From Tubulanus polymorphus (taxonomy: Eukaryota; Nemertea; Palaeonemertea; Tubulaniformes; Tubulanidae): a DNA stretch of 64,000 bases. The translations under genes were made by a program, and so were the position numbers. The notes under the pieces were generated by a model that was not told the DNA's origin, made no database searches, and saw only the letters and a program-made list of their open reading frames with translations. This document shows positions 34,901-45,778 of this stretch, in pieces. The DNA is taken from contig NC_134031.1 in the NCBI RefSeq assembly GCF_964204645.1, forward strand, positions 12,440,501 to 12,504,500. Reading direction: 5' to 3'. The number at the start of each line of letters is the position of its first letter. The first letter of the stretch is position 1.

Positions 34901-36951
34901 GGTGTCTCGACCTCTCGACCTCTGGTATGAAAACGCCATTTCCTAATTACTATTATTCATACGTACCTTCATGTGCATCTGACAATATATATCAGTTAAA
35001 CGTTTCACAATTAGGTCACACTGATTGTTGCTGTACAGTTGCGATGGTACCTGGTACGTCAAGTTCACTGTAAGAGATCCATTCAAACATGAACATATTA
35101 GATCAAAATCTACATGTAGTTACAGTGGAACCTGGCTACAACAAACTTAGACACAACAATTCATCACATATAAAGAACTAGCAAATGATCCTTCCAAAAA
35201 TGGGATTTATCATGATTGAATTGAAAATTTTGCTTCTTGTGGGTATTATTTCATCTTAACATTGGCCCATTTTATTCATTTGATTGGTAGATACAACATG
35301 TTTTATTTGGAAATTCACTCGAGAAAGATATCCCTAAACTACTGTGACTTATGCTGTAAGTGCAGCAGAAGTGCTATATTTTTGGGGTTCATCATGCGTG
35401 AGCAACGTAATTGTTTCATTTACCAAGATAACCTTTAGACTATTCAAACAGAAAGTTATCAGCGCGCGAAGATACAAACATCAATAAAACCTCCACTACT
35501 GACTGGCACTGTAGTTTGGTCAAGTGATACATTCAGCAAATATGGCCCAATTCATACTTACACCTTTTCTTTTCTCCTGCTTTTTGATCATCAAGATGTC
35601 GACATAAAATCTGAAATCATAGTTCATATCAAGTTTAATATAATTGCTATCGGCAATGTATACTTAAAACATGCTAAGGTGATCTCTACTAATGTGATGT
35701 ATTATTCAAAGTAATCAACAATTTTTTAAATTTTTGAGATCATAATGGATCAAATCAATCAAACACCAGCCTTTATTCAAAAGGTCCAAACCTGTCAAAA
35801 TATGGAGGAACAGAAGAGCAGTACGAAAAAAGGTTGAGAAATAATAATAATACTTAGCTTTGGAAAATGCTGCCTAGATATCCACGATTTTTATTTAGCA
35901 AATTAACCAAATCATCATCCTTCAACTGCGAAACCTCTCTGCAAGAAAACAGAAGAAAATCAAATATATCTTTTGACTAGGGAGATTTACTAAGTATGGG
36001 CCTGCCATTTTGTGATTTTAAACAAGTACTAGATGACCCGGAGGTAGCGACGCGACTTGGGGTGGATTTGGCACCTGAACGTGTCTGGATCCACGCCACC
36101 CATTGCCAGGAAAAAGCGTCTGAACTACCTGTTTTGGTGAGGTCATCCGAAACTAGATGCTCGCTGAGAAAGGACAGGTCTGTCACAGTGCGTAAGCCTC
36201 CCGAGGCCTTGAGCACTGTAAACAGTCTCGAGTTCCAGCCCAGAGAGGACTCGTCCGGTATCTGCTAACATGTTGTAGTAATAGTGTACTTGTTCAATTT
36301 GTTAACAATCATTTAATCTCAATTCATTTACTGGTGAAGGGAGCACATTTCTCCAATTTTGCTGTGTAATTTTGAGGTTCTGGACGATCTCTTCCCATCG
36401 ACTTGATTTCCCTAATCAGCGAGGATCTTGCTGCCAGAATCATGTTGATTTGAGCCTTGACAGCCAGTAAAATCACACGAGTCACTAACCTAGGAACTAG
36501 ATAATTCTATTCATACAGGGTCCATAGGATGTTCTTAACCCGTCGATAGGTGGCTCAGCCAGATAGAAACTTTCCCGGCTCGGGGGCCCGACTCCAGCGG
36601 GGGATAGGTAAACCCAGTCGGCCGGTCCTGGACCCGTATTTATCAATACACATCAACTCGGCTGCCACCACAGATGACTCGCCAAGAGCGTGAGCATCCT
36701 CCTTGGAGGCGGTATCTGAAGCCATGCACTCAGCCTGTTCCGCGGACTTACGAGGTTTAGGCATGGTGGCGCCATGTTTGCATAAAACCTTTTGAATGAA
36801 CGTGTAAAACGCCGGTGCTGAAAAGTTGAAACTGGTAGCGAACGAGCCCGAAGGCAGTCGGTCAAATGTTAATGGTGAACAGGAAGTGGTCAATTCGGAT
36901 GGTAGAATCCAAGGCGACGACTCACTGGATCCCGGATGCGTGATGGGACCT
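34901..36951. other. unassigned sequence, two GC-richer open stretches
   Basis: The composition returns to host-like. A minus-strand open frame at 35977-36216 contains SGGLRTVTDLSFLSEHLV, faintly like a retroelement RT block. Another minus-strand frame covers 36555-36950 (TMPKPRKSAEQAECMASD) with no recognisable domain. Neither is strong enough to call a gene. Confidence 0.3.
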
Positions 36952-37101
36952 GAGTAATAGGGATAATAGGGGTTCAGGCCAAAGGTCGAAGGGTCGAGCT
37001 CATAAAAAATAAATTCTCGCACACTCGAATTTATTTTTTATTTTTTACTCACTCGCCCCTTCAACCTTTAACCTGAACCCCTATTATCCCTATTACTCTT
37101 A
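36952..37101. repeat. palindrome in front of element E1
   Basis: GAGTAATAGGGATAATAGGG then GTTCAGG, AAAGGTCGAAGGGTCGAG on the left is mirrored on the right by ..CCTTCAACCTTTAACCTGAA then CCCCTATTATCCCTATTACT. The arms are about 70 bp. The same family stands in front of copies B (42542-42638) and C (52770-53173). Confidence 0.85.
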
Positions 37102-37409
37102 AAATATTCATATTTAAAAAGTGTGAGTAAAGTTTTAACATAATAATCTAGAAAAATAAGATCAAATATAGATTTCGAATAATAAAAAATCAATTTTCAA
37201 TATAAAAAGTGTGAGTAAAGTGTGAGTAAAGTGTAAACATAAAAAATGTGAGAAAAAGTAACGAGTAATTAACGAGTTGTTAGAATTAAAATCAATTTTT
37301 AAACATAAAAAGTGTGAGTAAAGTGTGATTGAAATAATTCATATTTTAAACATTGAATATTCATATTCATATGCGTTGGATTAATGTTAATAAAAGTTTT
37401 GTTATAAAA
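37102..37409 (+). promoter_or_regulatory. leader with repeated GTGTGAGTAAAG
   Basis: The motif GTGTGAGTAAAG or close variants occurs at least four times (about 37121, 37208, 37218 and 37311). Variants also occur upstream of the first genes of copy B (42716-42730, 42806) and copy C (about 53325). A regulatory or replication role is inferred from this conservation only. Confidence 0.5.
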
Positions 37410-38057
37410 ATGAAGAAAGAAGAAGAAGAACCCAAATTCAAAATCGAAATCAATGAAACAAATAAATTATTTTCACAGTTTAACATTAAAAATTATATTT
37501 CAGCAACAAATTTAGTGTATGCAAGACAATATAAAATTGATAATATTACTATGATTAATCAAATATTATCAAATGAAGCATATTTAATTACTGAACTAGT
37601 AGATACTTTTGATAATGGAATTAAAAATACTAAAATATTTAATAATACAGTTTTAAATTTTGAAGGAACTTTAGATGAAAAGATTAAAAAAATGAATATT
37701 CTTAAAATTTCTTTCAATGAAAGAAAAAATGATATAATACTTTCAAAAGATTATAATGATTTGATTAACTTAAGAATTGAAAAAAGACAATTATATTATT
37801 TCAATTTTGATAATAAACAAATTATCTATAATGTAAATTCATCAAATATTGGAATTCAATGTGAATCAGTTAATAATAATTCTTATAAAGATATTGCAGT
37901 TCAATGTAACTTAGATGATGAATTTAGAAAATTCAATCCTAATGAAAAAGTGTATTGTTATTGTGGTGGCAAATATTTAAAATCACATAAATCAAATCAT
38001 TATCAGACAGTTAAACATATCAATTATGGAAAGAATAATAAGTATATATTGAAATAA
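37410..38057 (+). CDS. unknown protein with C-terminal finger-like cluster, 215 aa (E1)
   Basis: The ATG at 37410 (context TATAAAAATG) is chosen over upstream in-frame starts because it matches the element's start context. The protein is Asn/Lys-rich. The C-terminus has VYCYCGGKYLKSHKSNHYQT with the following VKH, a Cys/Cys-His/His arrangement like a C2H2 finger. The N-terminal part has no motif I know. It is the first gene of E1. Confidence 0.55.
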   Translation: MKKEEEEPKFKIEINETNKLFSQFNIKNYISATNLVYARQYKIDNITMINQILSNEAYLITELVDTFDNGIKNTKIFNNTVLNFEGTLDEKIKKMNILKISFNERKNDIILSKDYNDLINLRIEKRQLYYFNFDNKQIIYNVNSSNIGIQCESVNNNSYKDIAVQCNLDDEFRKFNPNEKVYCYCGGKYLKSHKSNHYQTVKHINYGKNNKYILK

Positions 38058-38225
38058 GATTAAGCTGTATGTTTCAAATATATAGTAGTTAAAGCATGGA
38101 GAAATTAGTTAATGAATAACTGTTAGGTAGTAATTTTTAATTGTTATTTGATTTGAAACCTATAAGAGTTTAATATTTCTAAGATATTAAATATTTATCA
38201 ATTTAATAATTTTTTTCTTAAATAA

Positions 38226-38438
38226 ATGTATGATTTCAACATACCAACCGGAAGTAGTGATTTGAAACATTATTTAGTTGCTGGAGGTTTAATATTGGCC
38301 GCATTATACTTTTATTATGAAAATATCAGTAAGGATCTAATGAATGAAAATAATAAATTAAGTAAGAAATTAAATGGAAACAATCACAGAAAAAATAACA
38401 ATAAAAAACTTAATTTAGAAAATGATTTGGAGGATTAA
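38226..38438 (+). CDS. single-span membrane protein, 70 aa (E1)
   Basis: The start ATG lies in TTTTTTCTTAAATAAATG. The hydrophobic segment is HYLVAGGLILAALYFYY (about residues 15-31), and the C-terminal half is highly charged and Asn/Lys-rich. Unknown function. Confidence 0.55.
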   Translation: MYDFNIPTGSSDLKHYLVAGGLILAALYFYYENISKDLMNENNKLSKKLNGNNHRKNNNKKLNLENDLED

Positions 38439-38485
38439 AACCGCATCTTTTAATTTAATTTATTTCATATATTTTGACTATAAAA

Positions 38486-38686
38486 ATGAATGAAAATAAG
38501 GTATTAGAAATATTACATCTAATACATAAAAATCAACAGAATATTAAATCAATCATTATGATTTCAGGTTTATTTTCATTCTCAGTTTATACTATAAAAC
38601 AGTTGTTAGATTTCTATGATTCTTGTAAAATTAGATACGCTGAATTAAAAGAAAAATATGAATTATCTATCAGATCGAATAAATGA
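38486..38686 (+). CDS. small protein with hydrophobic segment, 66 aa (E1)
   Basis: The ATG at 38486 follows TATAAAA. A helix (KVLEILHLIHKNQQNIK) precedes a hydrophobic stretch (SIIMISGLFSFSVYTIKQLL) and a charged tail. Its 3' end overlaps the start of the next ORF by 29 bp. Confidence 0.5.
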   Translation: MNENKVLEILHLIHKNQQNIKSIIMISGLFSFSVYTIKQLLDFYDSCKIRYAELKEKYELSIRSNK

Positions 38687-38792
38687 TATTAAATGCTGTG
38701 AAATATGCAATAAAAAATATAAAAATTTAAAGAGTTTGAGGGATCATAGATATATTCATGAATTAGATGATAAACTGTATAATTCAAATTAA
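38658..38792 (+). CDS. mini C2H2 zinc-finger protein, 44 aa (E1)
   Basis: The reading frame contains one complete C2H2 finger, CCEICNKKYKNLKSLRDHRY with IH following. It overlaps the end of the upstream gene in another frame. A diverged partial copy of its end is visible near 39395-39450. It may act as a DNA-binding regulator, by analogy only. Confidence 0.5.
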   Translation: MNYLSDRINDIKCCEICNKKYKNLKSLRDHRYIHELDDKLYNSN

Positions 38793-38859
38793 GCAATAGA
38801 CTGTTAAATTGGCTGAAATACATAAAAATAGATTATATTATAACTATTTCTATATTTAG

Positions 38860-39215
38860 ATTAATAATTTATATTCATAATTTTTATAAAAACTAATTTA
38901 TATATCTATGTACTAGACGTACGAGTAAGAAACCAAGATTCTTGCCAAGAAAGTAAGAATTCTTGGATTCTTACTCGTACCTGTCTTACTTAGTTTTATA
39001 AAAATGAATAAATTATATGTTTTCACTTAATGAAAGTAAAAGATAGATTATATTTTAACTATTTCTTTACTTAGATTGATAATTTATTCATTTTTATATA
39101 ATCTAAACTAATTTATATATCTAAGTACTAGACGTACGAGTAAGAAAGTAAGAAAGTAAGAATTCTTGGATTCTTGGATTCTTACTCGTACGTCTAGTAC
39201 TAAATATCATAAATA
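38860..39215 (+). repeat. two terminal hairpin units (E1)
   Basis: GTACTAGACGTACGAGTAAG starts at 38910 and 39125 (215-bp spacing). Each is followed after a short AAGTAAGAATTCTTGG-like loop region by the inverted arm CTTACTCGTAC, complete (CGTCTAGTACT) only in the second unit. The same unit forms the 3' end of copy C (59520-60446). Confidence 0.8.
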
Positions 39216-39220
39216 GTTTT

Positions 39221-39796
39221 ATTAATATATTTCTGTTTCAATATCTATTTATCTCACAGATTTATTATAAATATTTGGAAAAGTATAAATCATATTCAAT
39301 TATATATCTACATTTATCATTATTAAAAGAGTATTACAATGAATCCGCTAGATTGTTAAACTGTTTAAGTATTAAATTGTGTAGATTGTATATTCATAAA
39401 CTAAATGACAAATCACGAAATAGACTGTTAAATTAGCTGAAATGTATGAAATACTGTATGAAATATTAGTTAATCAAAAACGGGGTTTTAGGTATCAATG
39501 TATTTGATACGTATTAAATACGTATTATGCTTTATTTCTAAAATTTCAGTCTCAGAAGTAATTTATTCATACATGAAATTAAATTTCTTTACATTTGACT
39601 AGGTTTCTTTAACTAATACTAAGTTAGTTGGTTTATTGTTTTTCTAGTTGAATTCTAGTCAAATGTAAAGTAATTTAATATCAATAAGATATATTAGAAA
39701 AACATTAGAAAAACAATACAATTGAATAAGTTATTATTATTTAGTCAGAGAACCTATTATAATTCTTATTTAATCTTTTCAATTCTTATTCTCATC
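39221..39796. other. AT-rich tail after E1
   Basis: No ORF. A partial copy of the mini-finger gene's downstream sequence (AATAGACTGTTAAATT) lies near 39420. A hairpin pairs CTTTACATTTGACTAG (39589-39604) with its complement at 39656-39671. Confidence 0.5.
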
Positions 39797-39985
39797 GCGT
39801 GGATTACCCTTGTACAAAGTGGCTGGGATCGAGGTGCTGTGTGACGCGTGGATTACCCTTAGGCCTATATAAAGTGGCTGGGATCGAGGTGCTGTGTGTC
39901 GCGTGGATTACCCTTATGTAATGTTGCTAGGATTGAGGGACAGGGTTTTTCCCTGGATTACCTGTGGCTGGATCGAGGGGCTATG
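39797..39985 (+). repeat. ~50-bp tandem repeat, 3-4 copies
   Basis: GCGTGGATTACCCTT recurs at 39797, 39846 and 39901 with a shortened fourth copy. Each unit ends in GGGATCGAGGTGCTGTGTG. Confidence 0.8.
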
Positions 39986-40159
39986 AGTATGTCGGTTTGT
40001 CAGTATGTCAGTAAAAAATGCAAAGTTTGTAGCCAAATAACTCTTTGAAAGATTTTTTTGTCATATGCCAGTTTGTCGGTATGTTGGTAGAAAGCTGAGT
40101 GCACAACAGCTGAATTACTCCTTTTTTTAAATTTACCTTCGAGTGAACTAGTCCACGCT
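39986..40159. other. unassigned spacer
   Basis: Nothing recognised. Confidence 0.4.
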
Positions 40160-40446
40160 AACCTGGACTTGAACCGGTCTTATTAGGACCAGAAAGGACT
40201 CGAACGTTTCCATGCCTACATACCAAACTTCAGTTGGTAGGCATGGAAACATATTGTTAAACTTTCACATCATGGAGTCTCTTGCCTCTTTTCAACCCCT
40301 TTCAATGCACACATTTTTATCCTTATTTACATGAGGGATATCCTTCAATAAAGTGAAGGGTGGATTTAAACTCGATGTTTTAGGTCAACTGCCTGTCCTT
40401 TCTGGTTCTAATAAGACCTTTATCAGGTCAAAATTTTTACCAAGAC
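40160..40446. repeat. fold-back family member, rearranged
   Basis: It shares CTTATTAGGACCAGAAAGGA, CATGCCTACATACCAAACTT and ATCCTTCAATAAAGTGAAG with the fold-back at 41127-41484. The left arm is shortened. Confidence 0.65.
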
Positions 40447-41126
40447 CTTTACCAACACTGACTGAACTAGGCCACCTGATGTACTCTCAAGTCAAGGTTT
40501 TTAAATAGGGCAGGTGATATTTTGCCAATGGCTCGTTCTGATTGGCCGATTGACGCTGCGTATGCGCACTGAGGTGGATGACTTAGAAAATTGAAGGAAA
40601 GTGTGGAGAACAGAGTTACCTAGAGAAAATATGAGCCGGACCAGCGAATTGCGAGCGGAACGTATTCCCACTAGACCCACCGGGGTTTTCGCAATCCAGC
40701 TGTAAGTTTTGACAACATAAAGCCTCACCTTACCCTAAGCCTATCCCTAGGGGTAAAACACAACCCTAATAAAAACCTCACCCTAACCTGGACCCTGTAA
40801 CCCTATCGAAACCCTAACCCTAAACATAGATTATATTTTACGTCGTATATCTTATTATAGGCCTATATCTTATTATATTGAGCCATTGGCAAAGTAGTGT
40901 TTACTAAAATAATACCGCCGCATTGGCAAAATATCCACCTCCAACCATAGTTTTATGCTCCAACCAAAAAACTGACGACGGACTGGAGTTCGCCGTTGTG
41001 TAGTCTAGTACCTAGCCGTCGTTGTAGGGAACCGTAACGACTGGTATTCAGACTAATGTCTATTTCAACTCGACTTGAGAGCATATCAGGTGGCTTAGCT
41101 CAGTCAGTTTTGGTGGTACATACCTG
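40447..41126. other. unassigned sequence
   Basis: Host-like composition. It includes a degenerate ACCCTAA-rich patch near 40740-40830. No gene was supported. Confidence 0.4.
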
Positions 41127-41484
41127 AAACAAGTCTTATTAGGACAAGAATGCACTGGCAGTGGACCTAAAACATTGATTTTTAATCCATTCTTCACTTT
41201 ATTGAAGGATATCCAAAAAGTCATCACTGAAAGGGGTTAAAAAGACAAAATCGCCTCCATGATTTGAAAGTTTAACAATATGTTTCCATGCCTACACACC
41301 AAACTTCAGTTGGTAAGCATGGAAACATTTTTAAACTTTCAAATCATGGAGTCTCTTTTCTCTCATGAACCCCTTTCAATGAAGAATTTTTGGATATCCT
41401 TCAATAAAGCGAAGAATGGATTAAAATGAATGTTTAAGGTCCACTGCCAGTACTTTCTGGTCCTAATAAGACTTTTATCAGGTG
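41127..41484. mobile_element. fold-back element with ~165-bp arms
   Basis: The left arm (AGTCTTATTAGGACAAGAAT... TGAAGGATATCC...) and the right arm (GGATATCCTTCAATAAAGCG...CCTAATAAGACTT) are near-complete complements around a short centre at CAAACTTCAGTTGGTAAGCA. Non-coding. Relatives are at 18150-18262 and 40160-40446. Confidence 0.8.
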
Positions 41485-42541
41485 AGAGAGCAAATTGGCT
41501 ACTACAACCACAACATTGAATATTTTCCACTCATGTCAAGTTTAAATATAGAATGAATGGTGTGAATTTTAGTTAATTAAAGGGTGATTTCATATCGATA
41601 TGAGCTTACTGTTTTGATCAGTTCAAAAACCTGGTGAAAAAAAGATAAATTCGAGCCTTGACTATTTATGCACCGGTAGCTGCCGCCATCTAATTAACTA
41701 ACACATCAGCGTTTCAGTCGTAGCGGAGTTCGGATTTTAGATGCAACTATATTTCAACTTGGGTTGTATTCTCACCTGGGGCGTAACAGACCGGTTGATC
41801 CCATCCTCCATTTTACATTTTCGATGCTTGTCAAACATGTCAGGATCGAGATACTTCCGGGTTAAAATGGCGTCTCATCGAATAAGCGAAACTAGGAGTA
41901 ATATCAGAATCTCACTGGAATGATTGATTACAGTAAATCAGCTGGTAATCTATGAGTCGTAAATATAATCAGCAAATAAAAGGAAATTTAAAAACCGAAG
42001 AAAAGGCATTAATTGCTGTAAGTATTGAATTAATCCGCTGATATTTACTCAGAATTCAAACAGACAACTTAATTGATACTTTTTCATTTTGTAGGTAAGA
42101 AAAAGGGCTCAGCTGTGATAGCCATTCTGAAAGAACTTGGCCGAAGGGGGACATGCTTTGTTTATCATCCGTATGTGAAATAGATTCAGTGAATTGTTGT
42201 GTTTATGATGATGTGAAAATGACCAGTCTGAATAAAGTTTACAATAGTTGAACTCCTTGTCAGTGTTTTGTGAGATCAGATATTTGGATCCACCGCAACA
42301 TCTCTACTTATATTCTCAATACAGATAGCAAGTTGGGACAAACTTGGGTAAGACCAGTAATTCAGATCAACTGGATATTCACAATATTTTCCTCTCCTCA
42401 TGGACCAGACATGATTTTTGCTAGAAATGCAGTATAAAATTCATCACGAAAAACTCTTTTTTACTGCTATTTTATATTTATTGTCCACTTTTAGTACAAA
42501 ATCTTATTCAATATACAGACTGCCTGACAAGACGGTGACAT
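41485..42541. other. unassigned sequence with a weak two-exon candidate
   Basis: An ATG near 41952 opens a short frame (MSRKYNQQIKGNLKTEEKAL) that runs into GTAAGT. A TTTTGTAG acceptor follows near 42095, leading to a short frame ending at 42183. AATAAA follows near 42232. The reading frame across the junction is ambiguous and I recognise no protein, so this is noted, not called. Confidence 0.25.
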
Positions 42542-42638
42542 AAGTAATAGGAAAATGGCGCCTTCAGACCAGAAGGTCGGAGGTCGAGCTCACTAAACCT
42601 CTCTCCCTCTAAAATGAAGCCTAAATTCCCTATTACTC
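42542..42638. repeat. degenerate palindrome in front of copy B
   Basis: AAGTAATAGGAAAATGGCG plus CAGACCAGAAGGTCGGAGGT on the left pairs imperfectly with GAAGCCTAAATTCCCTATTA plus CTCTT on the right. It is the eroded counterpart of the palindromes at 36952 and 52770. Confidence 0.65.
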
Positions 42639-42872
42639 TTAATAATTTCATATAAATGAACATTATTTACATGAATTTCATTTATTTTAAAATCATTTAT
42701 ATGTTGATTACAAAAGTGTGAGTAAAGTGTGAGAAATAATTCATATTCTAACAGATTTCGAATAAAAATATAAGTAAAATAAATGGATAATTAAAAGAAT
42801 ATAGAAGTGTGAGTGAAATAACTCATTTCATGTTATATGTAAGGGAAAAATCCCACTCATCACCACAAGTAA
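42639..42872 (+). promoter_or_regulatory. copy B leader
   Basis: CTTAATAATTTCATAT follows the palindrome. Then come GTGTGAGTAAAGTGTGAG (about 42716) and AAGTGTGAGTGAAAT (about 42805), matching the leaders of E1 and C. The stretch before the polymerase ATG matches the end of copy A (34620-34662). Confidence 0.55.
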
Positions 42873-42891
42873 TTTTTTTTCCTTATAAATG
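42873..42891 (+). promoter_or_regulatory. late-type start signal, polB (copy B)
   Basis: TTTTTTTTCCTTATAAATG has a T-run, a short spacer and TAAATG containing the start codon. The arrangement recurs at most genes of the cluster. Confidence 0.55.
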
Positions 42892-45778
42892 GAGGAGAAT
42901 AAGGCAGAACAAATTGATGTTAATGAAAATCAATATTATTGTACATATTGTAAAAAATACATTAATAAATCTCAAAAATCACGCCATGAAAACGCTAAAA
43001 ATCATAGAAAAAATGTTATAGATTTTGAAACTTCAGAAAATTCCAATGAAAGAAAAGAACGATTAGAAAATATGAATGTGGATGAAATAAAATGCGAAGT
43101 TTGTCATGAATTTATAGTAAAAAGGAATTATAATAGACATCTCGAATCACAAAAACACTATCAAAATTTAAATAAAAATGTTTCAGGATCAGAATATTTT
43201 GATGATAAACCTCAACAAGTAAAAAAATCAACCTCAAAAACTAAATCCATTTCAAATAAACCTTACATGGAAAATGTTAGAAATTATATCGATTCACTAG
43301 AAATAAAAGACACAATTGAAATTTTAGAAACATTATATAGTAAAATTGGTCCTGCAGCTATTATATTTAGATTTTTTAAAGGTAGAAGATTTTCAATAGA
43401 AGATTATAGTAAATTTATTGAATTCATGGAAAAAATACTAGATTTGGTAACAGATGTTGAATATAAAAAAATTAGTATTTCTGGGAAAGTAAGTTTTTTA
43501 AAGTCAGAAGATAAAATGGATTATGATATTCAAACACTCTCTGAAGAAATAATTTAAAAAACGCAAATAAAAGAGAAGTTAGAAAAAATATTTAATGAAT
43601 TTAAACGACATATTGAAGAAAGATATTTTGAGGTTTTTCGTTTAACATTGAATGAAATTATATTTTTAGATTTAAATGTTTATAATACAAAAATGATTAA
43701 AACATCAAAAAGTAAAACAATGTTTAAAAATGATTCAAACTTTATAACAGAAAAGGATATTAAAGCATCAAGTTATATCAAATTACCATTTACAACAAAA
43801 GCAGTAATAAATATTCAAAATGAAGATAATAAATGTTTTCTATGGTCAATTATTAGTCGCTTACATCCAACAGAAGATATTACGCATAGATTTAGAACAA
43901 CAAATTACCAGAAATATGAAAAAAAAATATAAAATTGATATCCAGTATATCCAGTAACTATAAAAATGATTCCTAAAATAGAAAATGATAATGATTTAAA
44001 AATAAATGTATTCGAATTAATACAATTACCAAAGACAAAAGGTGAAAATATTTAAGATTATACATTAGAAGCTGTATATTTAACAAAATATTATGATGAT
44101 GAAAATGTCATGATGATTGTTATATTACAAAAAAGATGAAAATGAACATTATATGTGGTTAAAACAAATTGATTTATTCTTTAGAACAAAAAGTGATTTC
44201 AACAGTCATCATAAAATTTATCTATCTAGAAAATGTTTATCTAAATTTAAAACTGAGAATACATTATTAAAAGATAAAGAATTATGAGATAATAAAGATT
44301 TTTGCAAATTAATAATGCCAACAGAAAAAGATTATAAATTGAAATTTACTAATCATAAATTTAAAAATATTGTTCCATTTGAAATTTATGGGGATTTTGA
44401 ATCGTTGAATAAAGAATTAACTAATCAAGATAGAAAAGAAATATATAATAAAAAGCAAATTTTAAAATCAATGGATAAAGGAAATGAATTAAATGAAGAT
44501 GTAATTCAAGATCGACCAATTATAAACACAATTAAAAAAGTTCATCAAAGAGCTGCTGCTTATGGAATTTACATAAAATCAAATTATCCCGAATTATATC
44601 AAAGTCAATATATTCCTTTTAGAGGTGAAGATGTAGTTAATAATTTTTGTAACAAGGAATGAAATTTAAGAAAGTACATAGATATATTGAATTTAATAAA
44701 TCGAAGTGGTTAGAAAAATATATAGATTTCAATACTCAACGGAGAACCATATCAAAAACAGATTTTGAAAAAGATTTCAAATTAATGAATAATAGTTTTT
44801 ATGATTTAGTGATGGTTCAGCAGGTGTGTATAAATATGTTTGGGGTAATAAATATTGTTGGTATTTATGCAATCAAGATTTGATATTATTAGAAAGAATA
44901 AAGAAATATTGTGAAGAAGTTGATCCAAATAAAACATTTAAAATCATGGATGTTATGAAATCATCAGCAGTTTATAGAATACTTGTAAATAATCCTAAAG
45001 ATTTTGCTATAAAATATAATGATGAATTCTATATTCATGCAATAGTGAAAAGTAATACTTCAACAAAAGAAAAGATAGTTCCAGATTATGTATTAAATGC
45101 AAAAAATAATTTAAGAAAATGGTTCTTCATTGGATTCTACGCAGCAGATGGTGCTAAAAAATTAACGAGTTCTCCAGCAATATCTTTAGCTCAAAAAGGA
45201 AAAGTTGCTATATCAGGGTTAAATATATTATGTAATTAATTAGGCTTCAATATGAATATTGGATTGATTAAATCTAAACCAAATTGCTTTAATTTAAGCT
45301 GCACAGAAAAAGATTTAACTGAAGAAGTTAAAGATTTATTTGAAATATATAACCCAACAGATTATGTTTATGATTTATCAACTGAAGATGGTACATTATT
45401 TTGATTTTAGCAATTATCCCAAAGATCATGAACTATTTAGTAATGATAATGAAAAGATTCCTGGTAAGTTTAAAGATGAATTAGGGGGTGATGAAATGAT
45501 TGAATTTGTTGGGATAAGAAGTAAAATGTACAGTTATAGAACAAAAGATCATGAAGCTAAAAAGTTAAAAGGAATAACAAAGCACGTGGTTGATAAACAT
45601 ATAGAATTTCAAGATTATATTAAGTGTTTATATAACTCAATTGTAATGAAACACAAAATGAATTGTTTAAGATCAGAAGATCACGAGATGCACATTAATG
45701 AAGTTGAAGTTTGAATCCATTTGATGATAAAAGGCATATTTTAGATGATGGAATAAAAACATTACCTTATGGTTATTA
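42889..45778 (+). pseudogene. protein-primed DNA polymerase B with zinc fingers and intein (copy B)
   Basis: The first 222 codons are open and hold two C2H2 fingers (YYCTYCKKYINKSQKSRHEN and CEVCHEFIVKRNYNRHLESQ). A TAA at 43555-43557 is followed in the same frame by ERYFEVFRLTLNEIIFLDLN, as in Polinton polymerase N-termini. Next come DNKCFLWSIISRLHP, a frame-broken stretch, and VPFEIYGDFESLNKEL (exonuclease I, D-x-E). At about 44657 a deletion removes exonuclease II/III and motif A, which copy A retains. The frame resumes in FNKSKWLEKYIDFN, then LMNNSFY and the intein remnant. The end (HYFDFSNYPKDHELF, VGIRSKMYSY, HILDDGIKTLPYGY) matches Polinton polymerase C-termini. Motif C is missing. Confidence 0.85.
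44805..45399 (+). other. intein remnant with LAGLIDADG endonuclease in polB (copy B)
   Basis: It is nearly identical to the copy A remnant. It has SDGSAGVYKYVWGNKYCWYL, FKIMDVMKSSAVYRI, FFIGFYAADGAKK and AISLAQKGKVAISGLNILCN followed by TAA. In the same frame it continues with LIKSKPNCFNLSCTEKDLTE and NPTDYVYDLSTEDGTLF. It then joins the polymerase C-terminus after a frameshift; the final splicing residues and motif C are gone. The two dodecapeptide-type motifs mark a homing endonuclease of the kind carried by viral polymerase inteins. Confidence 0.8.

Larger units (their letters stand above)
36952..39220 (+). mobile_element. miniature Polinton-related element E1
   Basis: Between the start palindrome and two terminal hairpin repeats (38860-39215) lie only four small ORFs. 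The AT-rich composition, leader sequence (CTTAAAATATTCATAT, GTGTGAGTAAAG repeats) and terminal repeats match those of copies B and C. No polymerase, integrase, capsid or ATPase is present. It is either an internally deleted copy or a non-autonomous relative. Confidence 0.6.

Noticed and set aside
40740-40830. ACCCTAA-rich stretch resembling telomere repeats
   Set aside because: Very degenerate and short, with few exact units; not an interstitial telomere array.
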